DNA of 64,000 nt, from contig NZ_CP100400.1 of assembly GCF_024218795.1 (NCBI RefSeq), positions 3,524,464-3,588,463 on the forward strand, in the 5' to 3' direction. Below, one piece after another: positions 55,234 to 62,939 of the stretch (position 1 is the first letter of the stretch; the number at the start of each line of letters is the position of its first letter). Position numbers and translations under genes: made by a program. A model generated the notes under the pieces. That model was not told the origin of the DNA, searched no databases, and saw only the letters and a program-made list of their open reading frames with translations. The stretch comes from Halorussus aquaticus (GTDB lineage: Archaea > Halobacteriota > Halobacteria > Halobacteriales > Haladaptataceae).

Positions 55234-56397
55234 TCAGAACAGGGCTTCCAGTTCGTCGCCGTCGTCTCTGACCAGACTCTCCAGATTCTCCTCGCTCTCC
55301 TCTCGGATGTCTTCGAGGTTGTCCTGCGTCTCGACGGCGACGCCTTGGAGGTCCTTGATTCGCGGAACGTCGGTGACTCCCGACAGCAGCGTCACCGCCG
55401 CGACGTGGTCGGTGCCCTGCATCGGATAGTCGCCGCCCCGGACCTCCATGCTCGCGGTCTCGTTCTCCAACCACTTGCGGCCGCGCTCTATCCCCTTTCG
55501 ATTGAGGTAGTCCTGCGGTCCCCCGACGACGACCAGCGACCGGTCGGTGCTTCGGACCTCGCAGGGGAGCGTGAGACGCCCGAGCGCGGCCTTCCGGACG
55601 AGACTGGTGATGCGATTGGTGGTCTCGGTCGCGTCGAGTTGCTCGTCCGAGAACCGGCCGAGCAGACCGCCGCTCGCGGTCTCGACCTGCTCGGTCGCGT
55701 AGCCGATGGTCGAGACGCCGCCACAGGAGAGCGTGTTGATGATCTCGCTGGAGTCCACGACGCTCTCGGCGACGTTCTGGCCCGCCCGCACTTCCCCGGC
55801 CGAGAAGAGCATGCCGAACCGCCGAACTATCTCGTCGTTGATGCGGTCGTAGCCGCCCCGGACAGACTCGCCGGTCTCGCGCCACGCGTCGTTGTCGAAG
55901 ACGAGGAGGTTGTCCACCTCGTCCACGAAGGTCTTGAACGACCGCGCGGCGTTCAGGGTGTAGATGCCGCCCTCGTCTTCGGCGGGCAGGACGCCCAGTC
56001 CGTAGACGGGTTCTGTGTAGATGCGCTTGAGGTGGCTGGCGAGGACCGGCGCGCCGCCCGACCCCGTCCCGCCGCCCATGCCCGCGACCACGAGGAACGC
56101 GTCGATTTCGTGGACCGGGACCTGATCGATGGCCCCCTGAATCTCGTCCATGTCCTCCTCGGCGATGTCCGCGCCGAGTTCGTTGTCCGCGCCGACGCCG
56201 TGTCCCTTCACGCGGGCCTGCCCGATGAGGACGCGATTGCGTTCGGGGACGTGGTCGAGTCCCGCGAGGTCCGCCTTCGCGGTGTTGACTGCGATGGCCG
56301 ACCGGACGACGTCGCTTCCCGTTCCCCGGTCGTACTCCACGAACTTGTCCACGATCTTACCGCCAGCCTGCCCGAATCCGATCATTGCGAGCTTCAT
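55234..56397 (-). CDS. cetZ: Tubulin/FtsZ-superfamily protein CetZ
   Basis: This is a 387-residue protein. The start MKLAMIGFGQAGGKIVDKFV is that of CetZ1-type proteins. VVAGMGGGTGSGGAPVLASH near residue 102 is the tubulin signature loop T4. GGYDRINDEIVRRFGML and the C-terminal domain follow, with an acidic tail. CetZ proteins are haloarchaeal cytoskeletal GTPases. CetZ1 of Haloferax controls rod shape and motility. It is complete and probably a main-chromosome gene. About 545 non-coding bases lie upstream. Confidence 0.92.
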   Translation of the reverse strand: MKLAMIGFGQAGGKIVDKFVEYDRGTGSDVVRSAIAVNTAKADLAGLDHVPERNRVLIGQARVKGHGVGADNELGADIAEEDMDEIQGAIDQVPVHEIDAFLVVAGMGGGTGSGGAPVLASHLKRIYTEPVYGLGVLPAEDEGGIYTLNAARSFKTFVDEVDNLLVFDNDAWRETGESVRGGYDRINDEIVRRFGMLFSAGEVRAGQNVAESVVDSSEIINTLSCGGVSTIGYATEQVETASGGLLGRFSDEQLDATETTNRITSLVRKAALGRLTLPCEVRSTDRSLVVVGGPQDYLNRKGIERGRKWLENETASMEVRGGDYPMQGTDHVAAVTLLSGVTDVPRIKDLQGVAVETQDNLEDIREESEENLESLVRDDGDELEALF

Positions 56398-56942
56398 AGT
56401 TTGGTGCCTCCCTAACGCCGATCTCCGCGAGTTACCCGGCGACTGACCGCGCGTCGCGCCGGGCCTATCGGCTGTACCTCCAACCGTAGGGAGACTTTCC
56501 TATTGTTATGCGGCGTCACACGGGGTTTCAGGCGGTACCACACGAGTCCCGTCGAGTCTCCGGGAACGCGACTTCGTCGGTCAGGTCGACTCTTCCACGG
56601 AAAGAACGAGCGATTCGTGTACTCCGAACTGCCGTCGGAGTTCTCGCCGCAGTCACCGGATTCTTCGCCGCAAGTAACGCGTAATCGTTGCCTAAAACGA
56701 ACGCAATCGAGATGGCGACCGCACCTGAATCACTCGAAACGTCTCTTCTCCATTTAGCGTGCAGACTTTGCTCTAACTGGATGAACGCTGTATCGCCCTC
56801 GACCCGTCCACGTTCAGTTGTCGTTTCGTGGGTCGCCAGTCCGCGTGGGGTCCGTCTCGTCGTCAGAGTCTGGCCTGCTGTACTCGGATGTTCGGCGGGC
56901 TATAGCAGACAGTATATTACGTCTCCGACGAAATTCGACCCC
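56398..56942. other. Divergent intergenic region between cetZ and trmY
   Basis: These 545 bases have no supported gene. The ORF at 56503-56757 is basic and not family-like. A TATA-like AGTATATTACG near 56910 precedes trmY by about 30 bases. Confidence 0.45.
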
Positions 56943-57539
56943 ATGCGTCAGTTCATCGTCCTCGGTCACGACGCCCCGACGACCCCCGACTTTTCGCTCG
57001 ACGACCTCGCTGGCGGTGCTGGCCGCCTCGACGTGCTGTGTCGGTGCGTCAACTCCGCGTTCTTCCTCTCGCACGCGATTCGGGAGGACGTGCAGGTTCA
57101 CCTCGTGTTGCAGGACGAAGTGACGATTCGCTTCGAGGGGTCCGAACTCCGGCGACTCAACCCCGACGAGCGGAGTACGGCGGCCCTGATTCGCGGGGCG
57201 CTGGAGGAGAGGGACGAGGCCATCGGCCACATCGCGGCCGAGAGTTCGCCGGGCGTCTCCGTCTCCAAGCGCGGGTTCGCGCCGGTGCTGGAGGCGGCCG
57301 CGAGCGAGGGAACCGTCGTCCAACTCCACGAGGACGGCGACCCCGTGGTGGACGTAGAACCGCCAGAGAATCCTGTCTTCATCCTCTCGGACCACCACGA
57401 CTTCCGCGACGAGGAGGCGTCGCTGCTCGCCGACGCCGCCGACCGCCGCGTGCGCCTCGGCCCGGAACTGCTCCACGCCGACCACGCGATTACCGTGGCC
57501 CACAACTACCTCGACACCGACGGATTCGCGACGTACTGA
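56943..57539 (+). CDS. trmY: tRNA (pseudouridine(54)-N(1))-methyltransferase TrmY
   Basis: This is a 198-residue protein from ATG 56943 ([20 protein letters not shown]), supported by the TATA element. The ORF is open further upstream with unlikely sequence. It contains [40 protein letters not shown] and [19 protein letters not shown]. These are motifs of the SPOUT-class TrmY that methylates N1 of pseudouridine 54 in archaeal tRNA. The length is usual for the family. It is a single gene, and a 9-bp GC hairpin lies 77 bases after its stop. Confidence 0.93.
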   Translation: MRQFIVLGHDAPTTPDFSLDDLAGGAGRLDVLCRCVNSAFFLSHAIREDVQVHLVLQDEVTIRFEGSELRRLNPDERSTAALIRGALEERDEAIGHIAAESSPGVSVSKRGFAPVLEAAASEGTVVQLHEDGDPVVDVEPPENPVFILSDHHDFRDEEASLLADAADRRVRLGPELLHADHAITVAHNYLDTDGFATY

Positions 57540-57615
57540 GGGTGACTCAGCAGAACACGCGCGAGTGAAGACTCGGCTCTGGATTCACTCCGTGTAGAAA
57601 ACCACCCGGCGCGCT

Positions 57616-57640
57616 GGCGCGGCGGCTCGTTCGCCGCGCC
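57616..57640. repeat. 9-bp GC-rich hairpin downstream of trmY
   Basis: GGCGCGGCG and CGCCGCGCC pair around a seven-base loop. No T-run follows, so a classic terminator is not proven. It lies in the 372-base region 57540-57911, which otherwise holds nothing recognised. Confidence 0.5.
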
Positions 57641-57911
57641 GTTGCGCGAGGGATGAGGACCGCAGGCCGTGGCCGAGGACCGCAATCGGTTGGGGAGGAC
57701 GTGGCCCGCGGTTGCGGTGACTCCTATGAGTCGGTAGTAGCTAGCTCTTTCCCGGCAAACATCGACGAGACGGAGTAGGGGTCTCGACCGAAAACAGAGA
57801 GAACCGAGCTACAGGCTTGAACCCGGGAGTCTACCGCAACCGCTCGACACCGGAGCCTCGCCTGACGTATCGAACGACACCCTCACGGTCTGCCCGGCCC
57901 ACACTCCGATT

Positions 57912-58376
57912 ATGCGAGTCAGCGTCATCGGCGGCGGGACCATCACCGAATCGGAAGCAGCGACCGCCGAGGAGGTCGGTCGGCGTCTCGGCGAGCGCGG
58001 ACACACCGTCGTCTGCGGCGGTCTCGGCGGCGTCATGGAGGCGGCGTGTCGCGGTGCGAGCGAGGCGGACGGGCGAACCGTCGGCATCCTCCCCGGTGAG
58101 GACCGGACCGCCGCGAACCCCCACGTGGACACCGCCATCGCCACCGGTCTGGGCCACGCCCGCAACGCGCTCGTGGTGATGAACGGCGACGCGGTGATCG
58201 CAATCGACGGGGGCGTCGGCACGCTCTCGGAACTCGGGTTCGCGGGCGTGTTCGACCGCCCGACCGCCGGACTCGGGACCCACGACGCGCCGGGCGTCGA
58301 AGCCGTCTCCTCGCCCGCCGAGGCGGTGGCGTTCGTCGAGTCCGAGGCCGACGGCGGGACCGACCGAGAGACGTAG
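57912..58376 (+). CDS. TIGR00725-like SLOG-fold protein
   Basis: This is a 154-residue protein. VSVIGGGTITESEAATAEEV is the Rossmann-like nucleotide-binding start. VVCGGLGGVMEAACRGASEA has the GG-x-GG-x-M-E core. IAIDGGVGTLSELGFAG is the second glycine loop. The PGGxGTxxE form of lysine-decarboxylase-like LOG proteins is here DGGVGTLSE. Such proteins bind or cleave nucleotides. The physiological substrate is unknown. The next gene begins within about 50 bases, so the two may be cotranscribed. Confidence 0.82.
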   Translation: MRVSVIGGGTITESEAATAEEVGRRLGERGHTVVCGGLGGVMEAACRGASEADGRTVGILPGEDRTAANPHVDTAIATGLGHARNALVVMNGDAVIAIDGGVGTLSELGFAGVFDRPTAGLGTHDAPGVEAVSSPAEAVAFVESEADGGTDRET

Positions 58377-58428
58377 CGTGACCGACCCCGCGACAACGCT
58401 CAAGGACGCTCGTCCACTACGTCTCGTA

Positions 58429-58734
58429 ATGCCACTTTCCGAGGCCCAATGGGAGCAGGCCGAACCGGACGACAACGTCATCGCGCTCGTCTACGGCTTC
58501 CTCGAAAGCGAGAAGCCGACCGCGTACTCCATCGAGGAGATATTTTCGCAGGCCGAGGCGAACGTCCAGTCCGATTCGTCCTCGACGTGGGAGGACGTGG
58601 GGGCGCTCCTCGGCGAGCAGTCGGCCGAGGAGCAGTACCGATGGGCCTTCGAGTACCTCGTCCACGCGGGCGAACTCGAGAAGCGCGCGGTCTTCGACGG
58701 CGGCGAGAAGGTCGAGTTCTACCGGGCCACGTAA
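58429..58734 (+). CDS. Hypothetical haloarchaeal protein (101 aa)
   Basis: This is a 101-residue protein from ATG 58429 (MPLSEAQWEQAEPDDNVIAL). A GTG at 58378 would add 17 basic residues. It is acidic, mostly helical and soluble. LVYGFLESEKPTAYSIEEIF and RWAFEYLVHAGELEKRAVFD suggest a winged-helix-like fold ending in a beta hairpin. I do not recognise the family. It lies between the SLOG gene and tRNA-Pro. Confidence 0.7.
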   Translation: MPLSEAQWEQAEPDDNVIALVYGFLESEKPTAYSIEEIFSQAEANVQSDSSSTWEDVGALLGEQSAEEQYRWAFEYLVHAGELEKRAVFDGGEKVEFYRAT

Positions 58735-58761
58735 CCCGCCGTCGGTCGGGTGAATCCGGAA

Positions 58762-58770
58762 GGATTAAAC
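58762..58770 (+). promoter_or_regulatory. TATA-like promoter of tRNA-Pro
   Basis: GGATTAAAC, preceded by CCGGAA (BRE-like), lies 26-34 bases before the 5' end of the tRNA. Confidence 0.5.
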
Positions 58771-58795
58771 TTCGGACGCGCCTTGGTCCACGTGC

Positions 58796-58868
58796 GGGCC
58801 GGTGGGGTAGCTTGGTATCCTTCGGCCTTCGGGTGGCCGTAACCGCGATTCGAATTCGCGCCGGCCCA
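58796..58868 (+). tRNA. trnP(cgg): tRNA-Pro, anticodon CGG
   Basis: A 73-base cloverleaf can be drawn. The acceptor stem is GGGCCGG/CCGGCCC with A73. The D arm is GGGTAGCTTGGTATCCT. The anticodon stem is CGGCC/GGCCG with loop TTCGGGT (anticodon CGG, reading CCG). The variable loop has four bases. The T arm is CGCGA-TTCGAAT-TCGCG. No intron and no encoded CCA are seen (A73 is followed by CTT). All stems pair well, so it should be functional. No mobile element is attached to it. Confidence 0.93.
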
Positions 58869-58983
58869 CTTCTTCCCGCATTTCACTTCGACGCAGTGAC
58901 AGCGAGCGGTCCGCGATACGAACGGTGGTTCTTTGCGGCGGTCACAATCCTCTTGCGAGCGCGACCCTTCTTGAGAAACACTC

Positions 58984-59623
58984 ATGCACGTACTCGTAGC
59001 CGGTTCGCACGGGCAGGTCGGCCAGCACATCACCCGACTGCTGGCCGAGAGCGACCACGACGTTCGGGGGATGGTCCGCGACGAGGCTCAAACGTCGGAC
59101 ATCGAGGACCTCGGTGCCGAACCGGTCGTCGCGGACCTGACCGAAGACGTGACCCACGCGGTCCGGGGGGTGCGACGCCGTCGTGTTCGCCGCCGGGTCC
59201 GGCGGTGAGGACGTGTGGGGCGTGGACCGAGACGGCGCGGTAAACACCATCGAGACCGCCGAGGAGGAGGGTGCCGACCGGTTCGTCATGCTGAGTTCCA
59301 TCAACGCCGACTCGCCCGGGGAGAGTCCGGAGGCCCTCCGGGAGTACCTGAACGCGAAAGCCGAGGCCGACGAGCGACTCCGCGAGAGCGACCTGACGTA
59401 CACCATCGTCCGGCCGGGGTCGCTGACGAACGAGGCCGGGACCGGTCGGGTTCGAACCGGCGCGGACCTCGACCGAGACGACAGCGAGATTCCGCGCGAG
59501 GACGTGGCCGAGACGCTCGTCACCGCGCTCCCGATGGAGAGCACCCACGAGCGCACGTTCGAGGTTCTGGCCGGAGACGAACCGATCCCGGCTGCGTTGG
59601 AGAATCCGCTGAACGAGGAGTGA
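58984..59623 (+). CDS. NAD(P)-binding atypical SDR family protein, frameshifted
   Basis: MHVLVAGSHGQVGQHITRLL gives the G-x-x-G-x-x-G dinucleotide site. The frame leaves the family at HAVRGVRRRR. In the next frame VVFAAGSGGEDVWGVDRDGA continues to IRPG-type sequence (LTYTIVRPGSLTNEAGTGRV) and the stop at 59623. Removing one G from the run of six at 59165-59170 restores AVRGCDAVVFAAGSGG and a protein of about 212 residues. This is probably a sequence error. The family resembles NmrA-like/YwnB reductases that bind NAD(P). The substrate is unknown. Confidence 0.85.
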
Positions 59624-59871
59624 GCGACCGGGCGCACGGCGGCAGGTCCGAGAAGACGAGTTCCAGCAATCCGGTCACGGGCCGCGCGTTCTCGAACTTC
59701 GACGCGAGGCGTCGAAGTATCAGCCTGCCGAAGTCGGCGGCGAACAACGTTTTGTGCTTTCAGTAGCATCCACGAACGACGACAAATGGCGACCCCCACA
59801 GGCGCGAGATTTCCACGCCACCGAGTAGAACGCGAACGTCCGACGGACACCGCCGACGCGACCATCGACCC

Positions 59872-60720
59872 GTGATACGCGGTAGCGACGCGGCGGGCCG
59901 CGACGAAGGCGCGGACGACGAACGCGGAGGGAACGACGAACGCCGAGGAAAAGACGAACACAGGGACGGCGACGGCGGCGACGATACGTCCGACCGACGC
60001 GAGGACGCGTTCGAACCCGCGAACCCGATAGCCGCCGACAGCGAACCGGCAGATTCGGTCTCCGACCGTGACGGCGACTCGGCGGAACCGTCGCCGCGGA
60101 CCGACGACCGACTCTCGATTCCGCTCGAAACCATCGCGGTCCTGAACTGGCTGGGCGAAATCGGCGTCGATGGCGTCGAGTCCCGACTCCGAGGGGTCTC
60201 GACCGACGACCTGACCGTCGAGACCCAGCGAGTCAAAATCGGCTACGCCGGGCCGGAGACGATTCTCGACCAGTTCGGCGTCGAGGACCGCGCCGGTGCG
60301 CGCGTCCCGGTACAGAAACCGTTCTCGGGGACCGTGTTGGTGCTGTTCCCGGTCGAGAGCGCGAACCGCGCGGCGTCGCTCATGCTCCGGCGCGCGGTCG
60401 AGGACGCCGAGTCGGTCGTCTCCACGGAGATGGGCCGGGACGCGCTGACGGAACTCTGCAACGTGATGGCGAACGGGTTCGTGGACGAGTGGGCGGAACT
60501 GTTCGACACGCCCATCGACACCGGCGCGCCCGTCGCGGTCCAGAACCCCGAGATGACGCTGCTGCACCACATCTTCTCGGTCTCGGACGTGGGGCTGTAT
60601 CTCACGTCGCGGCTCCGTCTCGCGGCCGACGACATCGACGTGACCGTCTTCGTCTTCCCCGGCGAGGAGCGGTTCGTCACCGAGATTTCGCAGTTCCGCC
60701 CCGACGTGATAGACCGGTAG
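59872..60720 (+). CDS. CheC-like phosphatase-fold protein with charged N-terminal tail
   Basis: This is a 282-residue protein with a GTG start at 59872, which is uncertain. The first 80 residues are highly charged, repetitive Asp/Arg/Gly sequence and look disordered. From about residue 85 the CheC/CheX fold is visible (LETIAVLNWLGEIGVDG; QKPFSGTVLVLFPVES). MGRDALTELCNVMANGFVDE near residue 190 is the E-x-x-N helix of the active site. CheC proteins dephosphorylate CheY or bind CheD in taxis. No other che genes are nearby. Confidence 0.75.
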   Translation: MIRGSDAAGRDEGADDERGGNDERRGKDEHRDGDGGDDTSDRREDAFEPANPIAADSEPADSVSDRDGDSAEPSPRTDDRLSIPLETIAVLNWLGEIGVDGVESRLRGVSTDDLTVETQRVKIGYAGPETILDQFGVEDRAGARVPVQKPFSGTVLVLFPVESANRAASLMLRRAVEDAESVVSTEMGRDALTELCNVMANGFVDEWAELFDTPIDTGAPVAVQNPEMTLLHHIFSVSDVGLYLTSRLRLAADDIDVTVFVFPGEERFVTEISQFRPDVIDR

Positions 60721-60789
60721 TCCGTCCCGACTCGGCCGGAGTACGGCGTCCCCTCCGACCTGCCGACGCTATCTCGACGCGACCTATGC

Positions 60790-61473
60790 TCAGGTCTCGA
60801 ACTCGTCGGCGAGGTCGTGGAACGTCGCTACCGTCAGGTCGGGGTCGGCGTCGTACGGTCCCCAGAGCGTGTCCTGCCGGTTGACCCAGACGCCCTGCAT
60901 CCCGGCGTGCATCGCGCCGGGAACGTCCCACCACCCCGCGGCCGCGAAGGCGATTTCCTCGGTCGGGGTTCCGATGCGGTCGGCGGCGTGACTGTAGAGT
61001 TCGGCCTCCGGTTTGAACCGCTCGACCTCGTCGGCGCTGACGGTGGCTTCGAGCAGGTCGCCGAGGTCCGCGTGGTCCACCATGGAGTCGAGCATCTCCT
61101 CGTTCCCGTTCGAGACGACGTAGAGGTCGTAGCCCGCCTCGCGGAGTCGCTCCATCCCCTCCCGAACGTCGTCGAAGACGGCGAGTTCGTGGTACGTCGA
61201 GAGAATCTCCTCGCGTTCGCTCTCGTCGAGTTCGACGCCCCGCGCGTCGAGTGCCCACTTCAGTGCGTGGCGAATCAACTCGTAGAACGAGTGGTACTCC
61301 TCGATGGCGTTGCCGACCATCGCGTACTGCAGCGACCGATTCCGCCAGAGTTCGGCGACGGCCTCGGGGTTCTCGACGTACTCCGACAGTGGCTCTTCGA
61401 CGGTGTTCACGTCCACGATGGTTCCGTAGGAGTCGAACGCTATCGCCTCGACCGCGTCGGTGTCGAGCGTCAT
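60790..61473 (-). CDS. HAD-superfamily hydrolase, haloacid dehalogenase type II
   Basis: This is a 227-residue protein from ATG 61473 (MTLDTDAVEAIAFDSYGTIV). The nucleophile Asp lies in AFDSYGTIVDV. LYVVSNGNEEMLDSMVDHAD is motif II (Ser/Thr with Asn). ERFKPEAELYSHAADRIG gives the Lys. IAFAAAGWWDVPGAMHAGMQ is the motif III region with Asp. The DxYGTxxD form is that of L-2-haloacid dehalogenases. The in vivo substrate in haloarchaea is not established. The ORF is open upstream to 61626 but unlike the family. It is a single gene, with the next gene divergent. Confidence 0.85.
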   Translation of the reverse strand: MTLDTDAVEAIAFDSYGTIVDVNTVEEPLSEYVENPEAVAELWRNRSLQYAMVGNAIEEYHSFYELIRHALKWALDARGVELDESEREEILSTYHELAVFDDVREGMERLREAGYDLYVVSNGNEEMLDSMVDHADLGDLLEATVSADEVERFKPEAELYSHAADRIGTPTEEIAFAAAGWWDVPGAMHAGMQGVWVNRQDTLWGPYDADPDLTVATFHDLADEFET

Positions 61474-61682
61474 GTCGGGCGTACGTCCACCCGGACGCCG
61501 AAATAGCTTCCCGCCGAGCGACCGCGGGGTTTCGAACCCACGCGAGGACAACCTTCGACTCGAAATCGAGACGGGTTCCGACGCCGAAACCGAGACGACC
61601 TCCGACCGCGAGTCGAGTCCGACCACGTCGCCGCTCGCCGGGGTTCACACGACTTTTACCACTCGCGTCCCTCCGGACGCCA

Positions 61683-62402
61683 ATGACAGAGTTGTTCGAC
61701 CTCCCCGTCGATTCCGCCGAAGACGTCGCCGAGCGCCGCGACGAGGTGGTCGCGCAGGTCCGCGACCACGCGGGCCGAATCGCCCGCGAACTCGCGCTCC
61801 TGCAGGGCGGCGACTACGGGAAGCGGACCTTCGAGACCGACGACGGCGAGTGGACCGTCAAGTACGAGGCGGGCGACCTCCAGTTCCTGCTGTTCGAGGG
61901 CCGGAAGGCCGAGACCTACGTCGTCTCGACCCACCAACCGCCCGACCCCGAGGACCTCGCGGCGGCGCTGGCAGACTACGACGCCTTCGTGGCGGCGTTC
62001 AACGACTACGTCCGGTCGCTCGACGGCGTACTGGACGACGTGGCTACCGACTTCCCGGAGGTGTCCGCTACCGACTCGGTCGTGGCCGAGCGCGAGCGCA
62101 TCCTCGGGCGCGTTCGCGAGGTGACCGACCAGATGGCCCACCAACTCTCGCGCTACGAGGGCGGCGACTACGGTACCTACGGGACCCGAGTCGCGGGCAA
62201 CCGGTGGGAACTCAAGTGGGAGAACGGCGAGGCGTCGTACCTCCGAGTGGGCGGTGAGGGCGGCATCTATCTGCTCTCGCAGTACCAGCCACCGTCGGCC
62301 CACGACGTGCGCAACCTCGCCGAGGACGTTCCGGCGTTCGTGGCGGCGTTCAACGACTACGTGGACGGCTTGGACGCGAGTCTCGACGGCGTCTCGCTCT
62401 GA
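61683..62402 (+). CDS. Hypothetical protein with two tandem homologous domains
   Basis: This is a 239-residue protein. The first half (RDHAGRIARELALLQGGDYG; KYEAGDLQFLLFEG; VVSTHQPPDPEDLAAAL; FVAAFNDYVRSLDGVLD) is repeated in the second half. The second-half equivalents are TDQMAHQLSRYEGGDYGTYG; KWENGEASYLRVGG; LLSQYQPPSAHDVRNLA; FVAAFNDYVDGLDASLD. Each unit is about 115 residues and acidic, with a helix-beta-sheet-helix pattern. I do not recognise the family. No signal or membrane part is visible. The ATG at 61683 is the first start after a stop-free GC-rich stretch and fits the acidic sequence. Confidence 0.75.
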   Translation: MTELFDLPVDSAEDVAERRDEVVAQVRDHAGRIARELALLQGGDYGKRTFETDDGEWTVKYEAGDLQFLLFEGRKAETYVVSTHQPPDPEDLAAALADYDAFVAAFNDYVRSLDGVLDDVATDFPEVSATDSVVAERERILGRVREVTDQMAHQLSRYEGGDYGTYGTRVAGNRWELKWENGEASYLRVGGEGGIYLLSQYQPPSAHDVRNLAEDVPAFVAAFNDYVDGLDASLDGVSL

Positions 62403-62447
62403 GCAGGTCGGTCGGCAAAAGAATCGGTCCGAACGCAGTTCGCGAGT

Positions 62448-62834
62448 TCAGATTGCCGCTTCGCCGCCAGCGGAACCGCCACCGCGACCGCCGCCGTGAT
62501 ACGACGCGTCGCCGAACGCCAGCAACGGGAAGAACACGAACGGCAGGAACCAGAGACCGACGCCCCAGCCGATACCTTTGCCGAACGCCTTCGCTACGCC
62601 GACGTACATCTTCCAGCCGGCGTAGATGTTGGCGATCGGGATGATGAACAACAGGAGGTACCAGCCCGGATTGTCACCGATCTTCAACATGACGTAGGCG
62701 TTGTAAATCGGAATGAGCGAGGCCCAACCGGGTTGGTCGGCTTTCTGAAACACTTTCCACGTGCCCGCGACCGTCAGGACGAGAATCCCGAGATAGGCGA
62801 CGAGCAGTATCGTATTTGCAATATCGGGTTCCAT
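62448..62834 (-). CDS. DUF5684-like small membrane protein
   Basis: This is a 128-residue protein. It has three to four membrane segments: ANTILLVAYLGILVLTVAG, then WASLIPIYNAYVMLKI, NPGWYLLLFIIPIANIYAGW and GIGWGVGLWFLPFVFFPLLA. FGDASYHGGGRGGG ends the protein. The sequence KADQPGWASLIPIYNAYVML is the mark of DUF5684, a family of bacterial and archaeal membrane proteins sometimes next to signal peptidase genes. Function unknown. It is a single gene on the minus strand. Confidence 0.75.
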   Translation of the reverse strand: MEPDIANTILLVAYLGILVLTVAGTWKVFQKADQPGWASLIPIYNAYVMLKIGDNPGWYLLLFIIPIANIYAGWKMYVGVAKAFGKGIGWGVGLWFLPFVFFPLLAFGDASYHGGGRGGGSAGGEAAI

Positions 62835-62939
62835 TGGTAAGTGTATTAACTCGATATTACGATGAACGCTGATAAGTTCTTTGGTGTTTCATCGGCCGTA
62901 CTGGAACTTAATACGAGACGCCCGATGATTTCCACCCGA

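Noticed and set aside
56503..56757. Plus-strand ORF of 84 codons upstream of trmY
   Set aside because: Basic product without motifs, in a region with promoter-like sequence.
58796..58868. tRNA-Pro as integration site of the conjugative element
   Set aside because: The tRNA lies about 15 kb from the element border, is intact, and has no adjacent integrase or repeated 3' end.
58942..60570. Long minus-strand ORF (542 codons)
   Set aside because: It lies antisense to the SDR-like and CheC-like genes. The Arg/Ser/Val-rich product is typical of GC-rich shadow frames.
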